From: Balaenoptera acutorostrata
Lineage: Eukaryota; Chordata; Mammalia; Artiodactyla; Balaenopteridae
Reading direction: 5' to 3'
Assembly: GCF_949987535.1 (NCBI RefSeq)
Contig: NC_080067.1
Span: 42,133,533-42,197,532, forward strand
DNA length: 64,000 nt
Shown: positions 21,800-32,720 of the stretch, piece by piece
Layout of the letters: each line of letters opens with the position of its first letter
Position numbering within the stretch: position 1 is the first letter of the stretch
The notes under the pieces: generated by a model
What the model saw: the letters and a program-made list of their open reading frames with translations, nothing else
Databases searched by the model: none
What the model was told of the DNA's origin: nothing
Made by a program: the position numbers and the translations under genes

Positions 21800-23330
21800 A
21801 TTTTGTCTAATTTACAGTATTTGAGGTCTCCTTTCCCCAGGCTGCAGGGTCGTAGTTCCTCTTGTTTCTGTTCTCTGCCCCTGGTGGTGAGGTTGGTCCA
21901 GTGGCTTGTGTAGGCTTCCTGATGGGAGGGACTGGTGCCTGAGTTCTGGTGGGTGAGCTGAGTCTTCTCCCTCTGGTGTGCAGGGCCATGTCAGGTGGTG
22001 TGTTTTGGGGTGTCTGTGAGCTTAGTATGACTTTAGGTAGTCTGTGTGCTGATCAGTGGGTTTGTGTTCATGTCTTGTTTGTTGTTTGGTGTGAGGGGTC
22101 CAGCACTGGGAGCTTCTGGCAGTTGGGTGGAGCTGGGTCTTGGATTCAGATAGAGACCTCCATGAGAGCTCTCAGCAATTAGTCTTCCCTGGGGCTGGGA
22201 ATTCTCTAGTGGTCCAGCATCCTGGACTCAGTGCTCCCACCCCAGAGCCTCAGGCCCGACTTCTGGTCGAGGGACCACAACCCCACAAGTCACTCATCCT
22301 GGCAATAAAGGGGATTAAAAAAAAAAAAAAAAGACTAACAAAACCTCAGACAAATGGTAAAAAGTAAAATCAAACAAACAGAAACAGAAACAAGGAAACA
22401 CGCACACACACACACAGGAAACAAAAACAAAACCAAATAAATCAAAAGCAAGAGAACAATCAGACAAACAAAAGAACCCAAGAACAAAATCAAACGATTA
22501 AAAGGAAAGCTGACAAAACCAAAAACACAAAACCAAAAAACAAAACCAAAGCAGAGTGCCAACTGAGGGATGAAGCAAAGAAACAAAACAAACTGACAAA
22601 AATGACAATAAAAAAAAAGAGAGAGAGAGAAAAAGAGAAAGGGGAAAGAAGACAGAACAACAGAAAAGCAATGTAAAAATAGAAATATTAAAAAAATAAA
22701 ATATATTAAAGAAAAAATAAAGACAAACAAAACCCCAGAGAAATGGTAAAAACAAAATCAACCAAACAAAAACAGAAACAAGGAAACACACACACGTAAA
22801 AGAAACAAAAACAGAGCCAAATAATACAAAAAGCAAGAGAACAACCAGACAAATAGAAGAACTCAAAAATGAAATCAAACAATTAGGATTAAAACTAACA
22901 AAAACACATAACCTAAAAACAAAACCAAAGCATTGTGCCAACTGAAGAATAAAGCAAGGAAACAGAACAAACCAATAAAAATGATAAAAAATATAATAAT
23001 AATAAAATAAAATAAAAAGGGAAAAAAACACAACAGAAAAACAAAGTAGAAATGGAAATATATTTTAAAAAAGAAAAATATATTGAAGAAAAAGAAGAAG
23101 AAAAATAAGAGAAAAGAAACAGAACAACAGAAAAGCAAAGTAAAAATAGAAATATATAAAAAAATAAAAATAAACAATACGTTATAAAACACAGAGATTT
23201 GCACAGATGCTGCCGGCTCCTCAGCCACTCCCGCTTATGCTCCCAGCCCCACTCGCTGCCCACTGGCCCTTGCTCCATGCCTCGCCCGAGAGCTCCGAGT
23301 GGCTGCCTTGGCCAGACCCCTTCCTGAGAC
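21800..23330 (-). promoter_or_regulatory. L1 copy E 5' UTR
   Basis: The promoter-bearing 5' UTR. 21800-22300 matches the equivalent part of copy F (46930-47400) in order, for example 'tggtgtgttttggggtgtct' at 21996-22015. An A-rich tandem block follows, then a GC-rich block (about 23205-23330) that I do not find in copies F or G. Confidence 0.75.
22333..23190. repeat. A-rich tandem duplication in L1 5' UTR, about 389-bp units
   Basis: Unit 1 (about 22333-22721) and unit 2 (22722-23090) share landmarks in the same order: 'aaatggtaaaa' (22352 and 22741), 'gaaacaaggaaaca', 'agcaagagaacaa' and 'tgccaactga'. A partial third unit of about 94 bp follows (23091-23190). Copies differ by many substitutions and small indels. 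The long T-rich minus-strand frames here are low-complexity artefacts. Confidence 0.88.
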
Positions 23331-23499
23331 ATTTAAATGATTACCTACCAGTAGTTGTATTTAATACCTATCATCCAAATCTATTAAATACATAATTAAG
23401 TCAACTTCCAAATGAACCAACATTATTTTTTCTTTTAATCGAAGGAAATAAGGAGTACTGGAGTTCATCCTCCAGTTTTTGACACTTAGTATCAAGACC
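23331..23499. other. unique spacer after copy E
   Basis: Short AT-rich stretch without recognisable content. Confidence 0.4.
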
Positions 23500-23635
23500 C
23501 AGGTTTAATACCAGTTCCGATACTTTTCAGCCATGTGGCATTGAGCCAGTCACTCTCCATCTCTGACTGGCATACCTCAAGGTTTTTATGAAAATAGCTA
23601 TAAAGTGTTACAAAATTTTAAGTATTGTTAAAATT
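23500..23635 (-). mobile_element. MIR fragment, antisense
   Basis: Shows the antisense MIR order: 'ccatgtggcattgagccagt' (23532-23551), a degraded 'tctctgactggcatacctca' block, and the 'agctataaagtgttacaaaa' end (23597-23616). Confidence 0.6.
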
Positions 23636-23639
23636 ACCA

Positions 23640-24200
23640 AAACTGTTATTGCATAACAAACCACCCCAAAAATGTAGGGGCTTAGCACCACAGTGATTTG
23701 TTACTTCTCATGATTCAGTGAGTTGCCAACTTAGGCAGTTCCTCTGCTGGTCTTGCCTGGATCATTCATGAGGCTGCCATCATCCATTTGTTGGCTTGAC
23801 TGAGGTTAGAGGGCCCAAGATGGCCCTATTCACATGTCTTGCAGTTGGTGCTAGCTCTTAACAGAGACCTCAGTCTATTCCACTCTATTCTTCAGTCAGC
23901 GACCTCCCATCCTGTAACAGGCTAAAATGGATTCCTTCACAGCGTAATAGTCTCAGAGGTCCAAGATGGTGAGAGCAGATGCCACAAGGCCCCTTAAGTC
24001 CTCAGCTCTGGATCCCACACAACATCACTTCTGCCGTATTCTACTGGTCAAAGAAAGTCCCAAGGCCAGCCCAGATTCAAAGGAGTAGAGAAACAAACTC
24101 CACCTCTTGACAGGAGAAATGGCACTGTTACATGGCAAAATGGCATAGACACAGGGAGGCTTGATTCATTCAGGGCCATCATCATCATAATCTACTCACT
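23640..24200 (-). mobile_element. probable ERVL/MaLR-type LTR remnant
   Basis: The order 'gttattgcataacaaaccac' (23645-23664), 'cttagcaccacagtgatttg' (23681-23700), 'cacttctgccgtattctact' (24026-24045) and 'gccagcccagattcaaagga' (24065-24084) matches a common mammalian LTR type in reverse. I cannot fix the subfamily, and no internal viral genes are present. Confidence 0.5.
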
Positions 24201-24484
24201 AAAACATATATGGTGATAATGCTACATCAATGTAAAAACACACATTAATTCATTGACATTTAATTTGTGTTTTCTGGTACTGCCAAGGTTGAAGTTCCTT
24301 GCCATCCTCCTCTCCACCCTATGTCTCATTCAGTGTGTGGATTGTTGACCTGTGGTCCCTGAACCATAGGGCTTGATCCTGTTTCTGATTCTGACAGGTA
24401 TCTGTGGAAGTCAACGCAGATCTCCCCTCCACGAGCTTTGCCATCAGTGTTTGGCACTGCTGTGTGCACATATGACACAATGAT
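24201..24484. other. unique sequence, no gene seen
   Basis: No gene-like feature recognised. Confidence 0.4.
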
Positions 24485-24725
24485 TAAGCATGTTGAGCTT
24501 TATTAAAGTCTGGAAGCATAGATTTAAATCCCAACTCCATCAATGACTGCCAAGGTAGCCCTGAGTAAACTACTTACTCTCTCTAAACCTCAGTACCTCC
24601 ATCTGTGAAAGGGGACCAATGATAGTAACTAGCTCACAGTTATGGTGAAGAATAATTTAGCATAATGCTTGTGAAGTACTTAGTGCAGTGCCTAACACAC
24701 TCTATGTGCTCAACATGAAAGCTGG
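24485..24725 (-). mobile_element. MIR element, antisense
   Basis: Typical antisense MIR blocks in order: 'tttaaatcccaactccatca' (24523-24542), 'actctctctaaacctcagta' (24576-24595), 'gtgcagtgcctaacacactc' (24683-24702). Confidence 0.75.
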
Positions 24726-24744
24726 TTTTTGTTGTTGTTCATGT

Positions 24745-25305
24745 TTAGAGGTTTTTCCCAAGCTTTATTGAGATATAATTGACATACAACAATGTGTAAG
24801 TTTAAGGTGTACAATATGATGATTTGATATATGTATATGTTGTGAAATGTTGACCACAATAAGGTTAATTAACACATTTATCACCTCACATAATTATTGT
24901 GTGTGTGTGTGGTGAGAACTTTTAAGATCTACTCTCTTATCAACCTTCAAACACAACACAGTATTAACTATAGTCACCATGCTGTACATTAGATCCCCCA
25001 AACTTATTCATCTTATAAGTGGAACTTTGTATCCTTTGATCTCCTTTCCCCATTTTCATCACCCCCACCAACACCTGGCAACCACCAATCTACTCTGTTT
25101 CTTTGAGTTAAGTTTTTAGATTCCACATATAAGTGAAATCACATAGTATTTATCTTTCTCTGTCTGACTTATTTCACTTAGCATAATGCCCTTAAGTTTC
25201 ATCCATGATGTCACAAATGGCAGGATTTCCTTCATTTTTAGGGCTGAATAATATTCCATTTTATATATACCGCATCTTCTTTATCCATACATATGGTAGT
25301 TGTTA
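24745..25305 (-). mobile_element. old L1M 3' end, antisense
   Basis: Begins with 'aagctttattgagatataat' (24760-24779), has 'ccaccaatctactctgtttc' (25083-25102), and ends in the antisense ORF2 terminal part 'gctgaataatattccatttt' (25243-25262). A (GT)n run is at 24899-24911. Confidence 0.85.
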
Positions 25306-27165
25306 TTCATGGTACTTGCCTTCATCTGGACCCTGCACAGAGCATTGTTCTGGAGAACCAGGCTTGTCAGTTCACCATCCAAGGATATGAGATAAAATCT
25401 GAGTTACTTCCTCCATAATTTAGAATATGTTTTCACCAACTTTTTACTACTTATCAGACAGTTAATCACAGTGATATAAGAAAACAGAGCTCCCTCACCC
25501 CTGAGCCTGCCCTAAAGCCAAAGGTGCTGAGATGCAGCTGCCCACTGAGCTTCCATCAATCCCAGATCATATCCAACCCAGGGGGTGGCTTCTGTTTCCC
25601 TTTCTTGCAACTAGAAAATGTACGTGTGTCCTAACTGAAAAATGACATGAGCTCTACGCTCGTCCAGCTAAAAGCTTAGGTCACACACATTCCCTCCTGT
25701 CCTGCTTAAAGTAGCGCACCTTCATCATATTGATCACCCATAATGATTGTTTGCTATTCGACGTCCTGTCAAGGCAGACCTAAAAAATGTGAAAGTGTTT
25801 TGAAACCTATAAAGCACTGTATACACATGAGGTGTATTATTATTATTATCTATTATTTAAGACAGCCTCATCTCCCTAGATTGAAAAGGGCAAAGCCCTG
25901 GTTTCTACTTTACTGGCATGTCCATAGTCTCCACCACTCTGTGTTTTGAAAATGAGTCATCCTGAGTACAATGTCAACAAGTCTCATGAAAGCAAAGAAA
26001 CCAGCAAAATACTTATGAAAAGCAATGGTTTGGGGTTTTCAAGTTTTAAAGTTAATTGAAATGACAACATAGGCATCATGTGTTACGATTCCCTTAACAG
26101 GCATGGAAAAACTACTGAGCTTCAATAAATGTTAATGGCATTTAAGACAGTAAAACAAGAAGATCTGGTGCCCATCTGGATTAAATAACACCATCCTGGG
26201 TTTATCCAGCACATACTCTGAACTCAAAGAGACTCAGAGAACCTTATAAGATGTGTGTTCAGGACCTGAGCCTCTCTCTACCAGTAGCCCTTAACCACTA
26301 GCCTGGAATGCACTGAGGAAGAAGATGGTTATGTCCACAGACACTCCAAAGATTTCCTCTCTTTTCCTCCCACAGGCTACCCACATCTTCACTCTCACCC
26401 CAAACCTTGATACCTGAAGAAAAGTCAGCTCTGGGCAGTTCCCACTATACCCACTCACTAGTATCCTTCCTGTCATCATGAATCCCTAGCTACTTCTAGC
26501 TTGTGTGGGGAGGTTTCTTTTCTTTTTTCTGGCTGTTGTCATTTTTGTTTGATTTTTATTTGTTTATTTGTATTATCTGGGGAATGATGAAGGGGGGGAA
26601 TGTAAGCCAAAGATTAAATGGGTAAGAGCCAAGTACACAGGTAACTAAATTCAACAAAAACAAAAAACAATTAGTTTTCATGCCTTTGACAAAAAATGAC
26701 TTTTCTTCTCTACATCTCTTCTAAGCAGGTGTGCACTTGGTTAACTCAAGGCAAAAAGGATTTTCTCTAAGTCATTGAGTTATCATGGCACCCAGTGAGT
26801 GATAAGTTACAAGCTAGAGTACAAGGTCACTGACCTTTATTAATTTACACTCTTGTGAGAAAACAGGACATCAAGAATTAAATAGCAACTAAGATGGCAT
26901 GTGATGTGGGCCAAAGGATGGGACAGACAGCAAAGGCTCCAGGCAATCAATCCATGCAAGGAAGGCAGTATTAGCTAGTGAGTGGTGGGAGAGCTTCCAG
27001 AAAAGCTGTGTCATGAACTAAGCTTTGAAACAAGGGGAGAAAGTAGACGAGCAGAAAGGAGAAAAGAGGGCTTCTCACATAAGATATAGTACTGCATATG
27101 TTTATATCTGCATAACTGTTTGGTTAGATGCCCTAGAACAGAGAATTTTCAGAGGAGAGTGATGG
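25306..27165. other. unique sequence, no gene seen
   Basis: No gene and no clear repeat. A TTATTA run (25836-25850) and a T-rich patch (26516-26575) are low-complexity sequence. Open frames around 25743-25949 and 26291-26479 lack domains. Confidence 0.5.
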
Positions 27166-27335
27166 GTTATGAGATGTAAACTTTTTTAGGCAACACATTA
27201 AGGTGCTTAGATCACATTATCTCATTCAGCACTCACATGCCTCTGAGACAGATAAGTAACACACTAAGAAACTAGATGATGGGTGCAAAGTCATCAGTCA
27301 GTAAGTGGCAAGATGGGACAAAAATCCAGGTGTTC
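27166..27335 (+). mobile_element. MIR fragment, sense
   Basis: 'cacattatctcattcagcac' (27213-27232), 'cagtaagtggcaagatggga' (27299-27318) and 'aaaatccaggtgttctgatt' (27321-27340) follow the sense MIR order. Confidence 0.65.
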
Positions 27336-27455
27336 TGATTCCCATTGTCATAGGGTCGTTGTGAGGTTTCAGTGAGGGAACCTATGTAAAGTGCTAAGAA
27401 CAGTGCCTGGCACATGGTAAGTCCTCAGTGAATGCTAGCTACTCTCACTATTTTT
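27336..27455 (-). mobile_element. MIR fragment, antisense, abutting a sense MIR
   Basis: 'gtcgttgtgaggtttcagtg' (27355-27374) and 'gaacagtgcctggcacatgg' (27398-27417) are antisense MIR blocks. It lies back to back with the sense fragment to its left. Confidence 0.65.
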
Positions 27456-27559
27456 ATCATTTTTATTAATACAGATCTGACTGCAAGGTGAGGAGTCTGG
27501 ACTCTGCTCTCTAAGCCTGAGTTTCCTAAACTTCAGCCAGGGGTGTCCTACCTTCCTCA

Positions 27560-28025
27560 CTTTGCTACATCTGCCCTATTAGGACACTTTCAGCTGCAAG
27601 CAGCAGAAAACAACACAACAAAGAGAATATGTGGACTCAGGTAGCTGAAAATTCCAAGGCTAGAGTCTGAGTGGGGCTCTGGCTCCCTTTCTCTGCAGTT
27701 CTCCAGGCTCTGCCCTCCTTGATGCGTCTACTTCATCCTGAGGACGGCTTTCCTGTGGAGGGAGAAAAATGGCTGCCTGCCTCCCTGCAAAGCCCTCCCT
27801 TCCACACAAAAGACTGTCTGGAAGGAATGAGAGGGTTGTTTCCTTCAACCGCTGAGGAAAATTCCTGAGCTTCACTCTGATTAGACCATCTTAGGTCATG
27901 TGCCCATGCCTAAACCAATCACTGTGGCAAGGGGTTAGAACTCCACTTATGGTTTAAGCCATTCAGGTTCATTTCCTAGCCCACCCAGTCAGTATAGCTG
28001 TGCCAGGATGGGAGAAGAAGTGAGT
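27560..28025 (-). mobile_element. old interspersed repeat, family not assigned
   Basis: Phrases such as 'cagctgcaagcagcagaaaa' (27590-27609) and 'aaaccaatcactgtggcaag' (27912-27931) recall a common mammalian dispersed repeat, but I cannot name it from memory with confidence. Two opposing frames across 27660-27875 are not gene-like. Confidence 0.4.
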
Positions 28026-28399
28026 CAGGGACACATCACAAAGTCCTCTACAACTGGGTACCACCTAGAATATCATTTTTATTTTAAAGACTATTTTTCT
28101 TTAAAAGAACTCCTTTTTAAAACATCATTGTCTCATTCTAAGCCTTAATAGCTGTTCACAGGTGTGTATATAACAGCTGTCTTTTATTAAAATAAATACA
28201 TAACTATAAAAAATTTTTAAATTGTTGATCCAACTATATATATCATCCCACTTATATCACTGTTGAAGGCTTATGTTCTGAGTTCAGTCTTCAGATTTCC
28301 ATTCCAGAACTCTCTAATCTGAAGACCATACTAAAATCCACAGCCAGTTTTTTCCATTCTTTTCAAGTGGCATTGTCTATGTTCTGTCTGTTTGAGATG
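28026..28399. other. unique AT-rich sequence, no gene seen
   Basis: No repeat or coding signal recognised. Confidence 0.4.
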
Positions 28400-28400
28400 G

Positions 28401-28541
28401 AAAAAACAAAACACTGATCACACTGGAGAGCCAGCATAACTGTTGCCTAGTTGACTTTGCAAACAAAGGAGAGAAAAAAAAAACAGAACACCCATTACAT
28501 TGTGAAGCCAGCATCACTGTTGCCTGGTCGACTTTGTATCC
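28401..28541. repeat. diverged 77-bp tandem duplication
   Basis: Two units: 'gccagcataactgttgccta' at 28430-28449 and 'gccagcatcactgttgcctg' at 28507-28526, with matching 'aaaacaaaacac'/'aaaacagaacac' and 'gactttg' on either side. The offset is 77 bp. The origin is unknown. Confidence 0.85.
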
Positions 28542-28850
28542 AGAGGGCCATGGTTTAAAGAGCTGGAGTCACTGGCAGAACCTCAAGCAACAGGCTGCAG
28601 ACTCCCTGGCCTACGGAAAGACAGGCTTGGCCAGCGTTGGCTTTATGGTTCCAGTCTTCTAGTAAAAGCATTCCATTGGGAAGGGCTGCTGGTGAAGACA
28701 ACAGCAGGAAAGACAGTGAGAAAAATTGGAAGAGCTGGGCCTGGAGGAAATTCTAAAGCCATTACGCTTTAAACTTTCCACTTAAAAAACAAAAAAATGT
28801 GTTGCCCCTCCTCCTGGGGAAGGGCGTGAGCACCTCGAACCCTCCTAATC
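28542..28850. other. unique sequence, no gene seen
   Basis: No clear repeat or gene. Confidence 0.4.
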
Positions 28851-28866
28851 AAAAATCTTCAGATTT

Positions 28867-29185
28867 AAGGCTTCCCTGGTGACTCAGTGTTTAAGAATCC
28901 GCCTGCCAATGCAGGGGACATGGGTTTGAGCCCTGGTCCGGGAAGAGCCCACATGCCGTGGAGCAACTAAGCCCGTGCACCGCAACTACTGAGCCCACGT
29001 GCCACAAGTACTGCGCCTGCACGCCTAGAGCCCGTGCTCTGCAACAAGAGAAGCCACAGCGATGAGAACCCCACACACCCCAACGAAGAGTAGCTCCCTC
29101 TCGCCGCAACTAGAGAAAGCCCGCACGCAGCAACGAAGACACAATGCAGCCAAAAATAAATAAATAAATAAATTCATTTAAAAAA
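28867..29185 (+). mobile_element. CHR SINE, full length, older than the 13155 copy
   Basis: Head 'ggcttccctggtgactcagt' at about 28869, pol III B box region 'gggtttgagccc' at about 28922-28933 (one change from canonical), body with 'ctagagaaagccc', (AAAT)n tail at 29153-29172 and an A run at 29180-29190. Flanking direct repeats 'aaaaatcttcagattt' (28851-28866) and 'aaaaaccttctgattt' (29186-29201) match at 14 of 16 positions. Confidence 0.92.
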
Positions 29186-29298
29186 AAAAACCTTCTGATT
29201 TATTTTCCATTGTTTTTACAAAAATATTTTTTACAAATTTGTTTTTCAAACTGCACGTACATCCCAGATTTCTATACAGTCCCCAGGAGTTAAGGATC

Positions 29299-29300
<2 letters not shown>

Positions 29301-29345
<45 letters not shown>
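29301..29345. repeat. (CA)n microsatellite
   Basis: About 22 uninterrupted 'ca' units. It creates the His/Thr run in the open frame at 29239-29553, which is not a gene. Confidence 0.97.
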
Positions 29346-29346
<1 letters not shown>

Positions 29347-30244
29347 AATCACTGTCCTAGGGCTGGAAGATTTTCTGGCCCAGCCCCCATCCAGGCACCA
29401 GCTAATGGCCACCCAGTCTCTGGACACATGTTGGGAGGTGTTGTGGGAAAGTCCTGCATCCCTCCACTACCTACTATGGCAAGAACCAGAACCTCTCTGA
29501 ATCTCAGAGGTTTGTGTAAGGATTTCACCCAGTTGAAACTCAAAAAATCATAAGAAACCTCTCCTAGCAATAAGGTATAACTTTATAAACAGACAGGGGC
29601 CCAGGATAAGGACAAGGAACCCAGGAATTAAACTTACACCAATCAGCCAGGTCACAGAATCACTAGCAAACCTCTTCTTTCTCTTTGCAGCTATCAGTCA
29701 GGACCAGATAGGATTTCCCAGGCCAAAGCAAGCAGCCTCGGCTCTACCCACAGAGTACTTTCTTTGGACTACTAAGGAAATCTTTCTAGGGATACCAGTT
29801 GTAAAATCTCCATCAAAGGGATAAGAGAGCCAAACGCAACCTTCACACCCCAGGAAAGAGCAGATATACCAGCTTTACCCTAGAGGACGTGTGTTTGGTG
29901 AACCAAACTCTAGGCTCAGAATCAAGGAATACTATTCTGGCTCTGCCACTTAAGTGCCATTGGTATATCATCTTGCCTGTTGGTGGCTCATGGTTCTGTC
30001 TGTAAAACAAGATTTGGCATCATCTGAGTGAATATGATATGAACTGAGGTATCATGAGGAAAGTTATCATACAATGAGTCAGGTAAATTGTATTATTCAA
30101 GATTATAACCAAAAGTAGATTTTGAAGAAATGTGTGACAATGCTTCCCTTTAACCAAACATTTCAAAAGTTGGCAATAATTTATTAAGCCAAATTGACAT
30201 CTTCCCTGTTGTGTGAGTGCACATGCATGCAAATACATCCATCT
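29346..30244. other. unique sequence, no gene seen
   Basis: No gene or clear repeat recognised. Part of 29900-30050 may be a worn antisense MIR ('tctggctctgccacttaagt' at 29936-29955). Confidence 0.4.

Positions 30245-30275
<31 letters not shown>
30245..30275. repeat. (CA)n microsatellite
   Basis: About 14 uninterrupted 'ac' units followed by 'gcacacc'. Confidence 0.96.
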
Positions 30276-30276
<1 letters not shown>

Positions 30277-30299
30277 CTGTCACCAAGTCCTCTCTCATA

Positions 30300-30975
30300 A
30301 CCACCCCACATATCCTGCCTCAGGACCGGGCCTCATCAATGTCTCCCCAGGATGGCTGTAAGAGCGTCTTCCCTGTCTCTCTACCTCTGATTCCACTCTA
30401 CTACAAGCTGGCTTCCCTAATTCTTCCAATGGAACCTTAATAAAATGTAAATATGATCCTGTCCTTCCCCTGCTTAAAACCTTAAGTGGGTCCATGAGTT
30501 TCCAGAGAAAGTTAAAATTCCTTAGCCTAACACCCAAGCCCTCTGTGATATCACCTGTTGTTCATCACTCGTCTCCCACCGCTCCCCCTCCATCCCATGC
30601 ACTCTTCCCTTTCACCACATGAACTGTATAAAGCAATGTGTTTTCAAGCCTATATCCTTCATACATGCTGCCCTCTACCAAGAATAGTAATTCCTATTTG
30701 TTTTTCAAAACTCAATTCCAAGAAACTGTCACACACACAAACACACACATCTGGTTTGGGCTCCATTTCTTAGTGAGTCTCCACAATACTTCTTACATGC
30801 TTGTTCAGTGTACCTACCATAATGTCTCATAAATGGTGACCTATTCTGCTTCTCTTTCATTAAACTAAGCTCTTTGAAAATGGGGATTTTGTTTCATTTG
30901 ACTTGGAAATTTAGTACATGGCCTACCCCAGTATCCAACACATAGGCAGTCAATAGATATGGTTCTCTGATTCAA
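30300..30975 (+). mobile_element. L2 element, sense
   Basis: Shows the sense L2 order: 'atgatcctgtccttcccctg' (30452-30471), 'ttaaaattccttagcctaac' (30511-30530), 'atgctgccctctaccaagaa' (30645-30664), and a terminal 'catttgacttggaaatttag' region. A short (CA)n run at about 30730-30747 interrupts it. Confidence 0.8.
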
Positions 30976-32035
30976 CCAGTATTGTACAGAGTGCTAGAGT
31001 AAGGAACTTGACATCTGATTTTAAATAAATTATTCTGTATGAGTTTGCTACCACTTCCTCAACACAAGATGCCATTTTTATCAGTCATTCTTAACTAAAA
31101 GGGTGTGAAACATTTACTCCATGTTGAAAGGCAAAAATCTGGTTGTAAATTTACCTACAATGGGGTCTTACTCTAAATCGAAGCCCAAAAAATGCTTAGG
31201 AAGGGGGTAAAGATCCCCTTCTCAACTTGAACAAATAAAGTGATAGTTAACGTCACACAGGTTAGAAAAAAACATTTTAGCAACTTATTGGAGCTCATAA
31301 TTAGGACGACTGCCAGATCATAAAATATAGCTCACCGCCCTTGAGAATTTCTGCTTACAGATTAGTCTCCTCGCCTTAGACCCAAGGCTTCTCACTCAAA
31401 GAAAGCTAGAGCAAAGCACTCTGAGCTCGTAGGATGAAAAGAACTTTAGAACTGCAGAGCATTGTTTGGATTCTCCTTCAGCCTTGTTATGCTTTTGCTG
31501 CCATATGATTCCACTTTGGACTGGTATCTGTCCCATCTTTCATGGATCCAGCATTGCCCCATTTCCAGCCTCCAGTCCTTCTAGAGACTCTGAGATCTCC
31601 CCAGTGGGCCTTCTTCTGAAGTCACCTGATGTGCCAAACCAAGATGTTTCCAGTATCAGCCTTGATATGCAGCCCTAAATCTTTAAGACATCTGTAAATA
31701 GTACTCTGAGCTTTCCGTCATTATTTTATTTTGTCTACAGGAAAGGGTAAGCACAGTGAATGTTGTTTTTGTGGGGTTTTTTAATATATTTGAAGTCTTT
31801 TCTATAGTAGCAAATAGTGTTCATGGTTTTATCCCTTCATGATTCTCCAAAATCTAAGCCATTAAGTCCCTTTGGAAATCAACTGCTCTTAATACCTGCT
31901 AGATTTTCTTTCGTGGGAGTTAAGGTCAAAATCTGAATTCTAAATACAGAAAATCACCAGGTCAGTGAACTCTCAATTGTATGTGGCATTTTCAGGCTCT
32001 CTGTTTTATCTGGTTCCATTCATACAATTTATTCA
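30976..32035. other. unique sequence, no gene seen
   Basis: No repeat that I can name and no coding signal. The 70-codon frame at 31466-31678 has no domain. Confidence 0.45.
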
Positions 32036-32720
32036 CATATTCATTCACTCAACAAAGATTTATTGGGCAGCAGTGTTAAGGAATCCTGCGTTGTGGGTTG
32101 TAAATCCCCAGAGGGAATGATGTCCTCCCTGACCTTCATCAGTTTATGGCTTATTGGAGAAATAGACATGCAAAACTTTACAACATAACATCCTGCTTAA
32201 CTACAGAGAGGGCACTCGGTACCAGGGGAGCAGAAAAAGAGGCCTGAACTTTTGGGAGAGGCAATGGTGGGAGCAGAAAGGGGTCAGTTCAGCATTTCAG
32301 GAAAAAGAAATGCTTGAAGAACAAACAGATGCTAAGCATGAGAAGAAGGGTAGAAAGGGCAAACCAGAAGAGAGAAGAGAAAGAATACATGCAAAGGCTC
32401 AAGGGTAAGGGGTTCCAAGTAGTTCTGTATTGCATGAGGAGCATGGCAGTAATGATGCTGGGCAGGTGGTCATGGGCCAGGTCAGAAAGTGTTCGATAGG
32501 CCATTTAAGGGGTTTCGATTCCCTCTGGCAAGAGATAGGAGCCCCTGGAGAATTTTGAGCTTGAAAATGACCCAAGGGGACCTTTGTGATAAAAATATCA
32601 CTCTGATGGCTGAGTGGAGGTTGACTCAAAAGCAAGTGAGATTAAAGTCAAGGGAGCTCTAGTCCGTGAAAGAGAAGACAAGGCTGGAACCAAGGCAGCA
32701 GCAGTGGAATTGGAGAAGAG
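32036..32720 (-). mobile_element. L2 element, antisense
   Basis: 'ttcactcaacaaagatttat' (32043-32062) is the antisense L2 end. Following blocks keep the order, for example 'gtgttcgataggccatttaa' (32489-32508) and 'gataaaaatatcactctgat' (32588-32607). Opposing open frames in the region are chance. Confidence 0.75.

Larger units (their letters stand above)
18861..23330 (-). mobile_element. long L1, 'copy E', with 2.2-kb ORF2 deletion
   Basis: The minus-strand order from right to left is: 5' UTR (about 23330 to 21800), ORF1 (21790-20909), ORF2 start (20862), ORF2 remnant, then 3' UTR to a T-rich tail near 18861. Compared with copy F, sequence equivalent to F 42320-44500 is missing at about 19492-19507. 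All coding frames are broken. The right edge is judged from the end of the GC-rich block; I found no flanking duplication. Confidence 0.88.

Noticed and set aside
22335..23332. Several overlapping long minus-strand frames rich in F, L, S and I
   Set aside because: They are translations of the A-rich tandem block in the L1 5' UTR. The hydrophobic look comes from T-rich codons and not from a membrane protein.
29239..29553. 104-codon frame with a His/Thr run
   Set aside because: Produced by the CA microsatellite at 29301-29345.
29301..30275. CRISPR-like regular repeats
   Set aside because: The only regular repeats are dinucleotide microsatellites; there are no spacers, and this is mammalian DNA.
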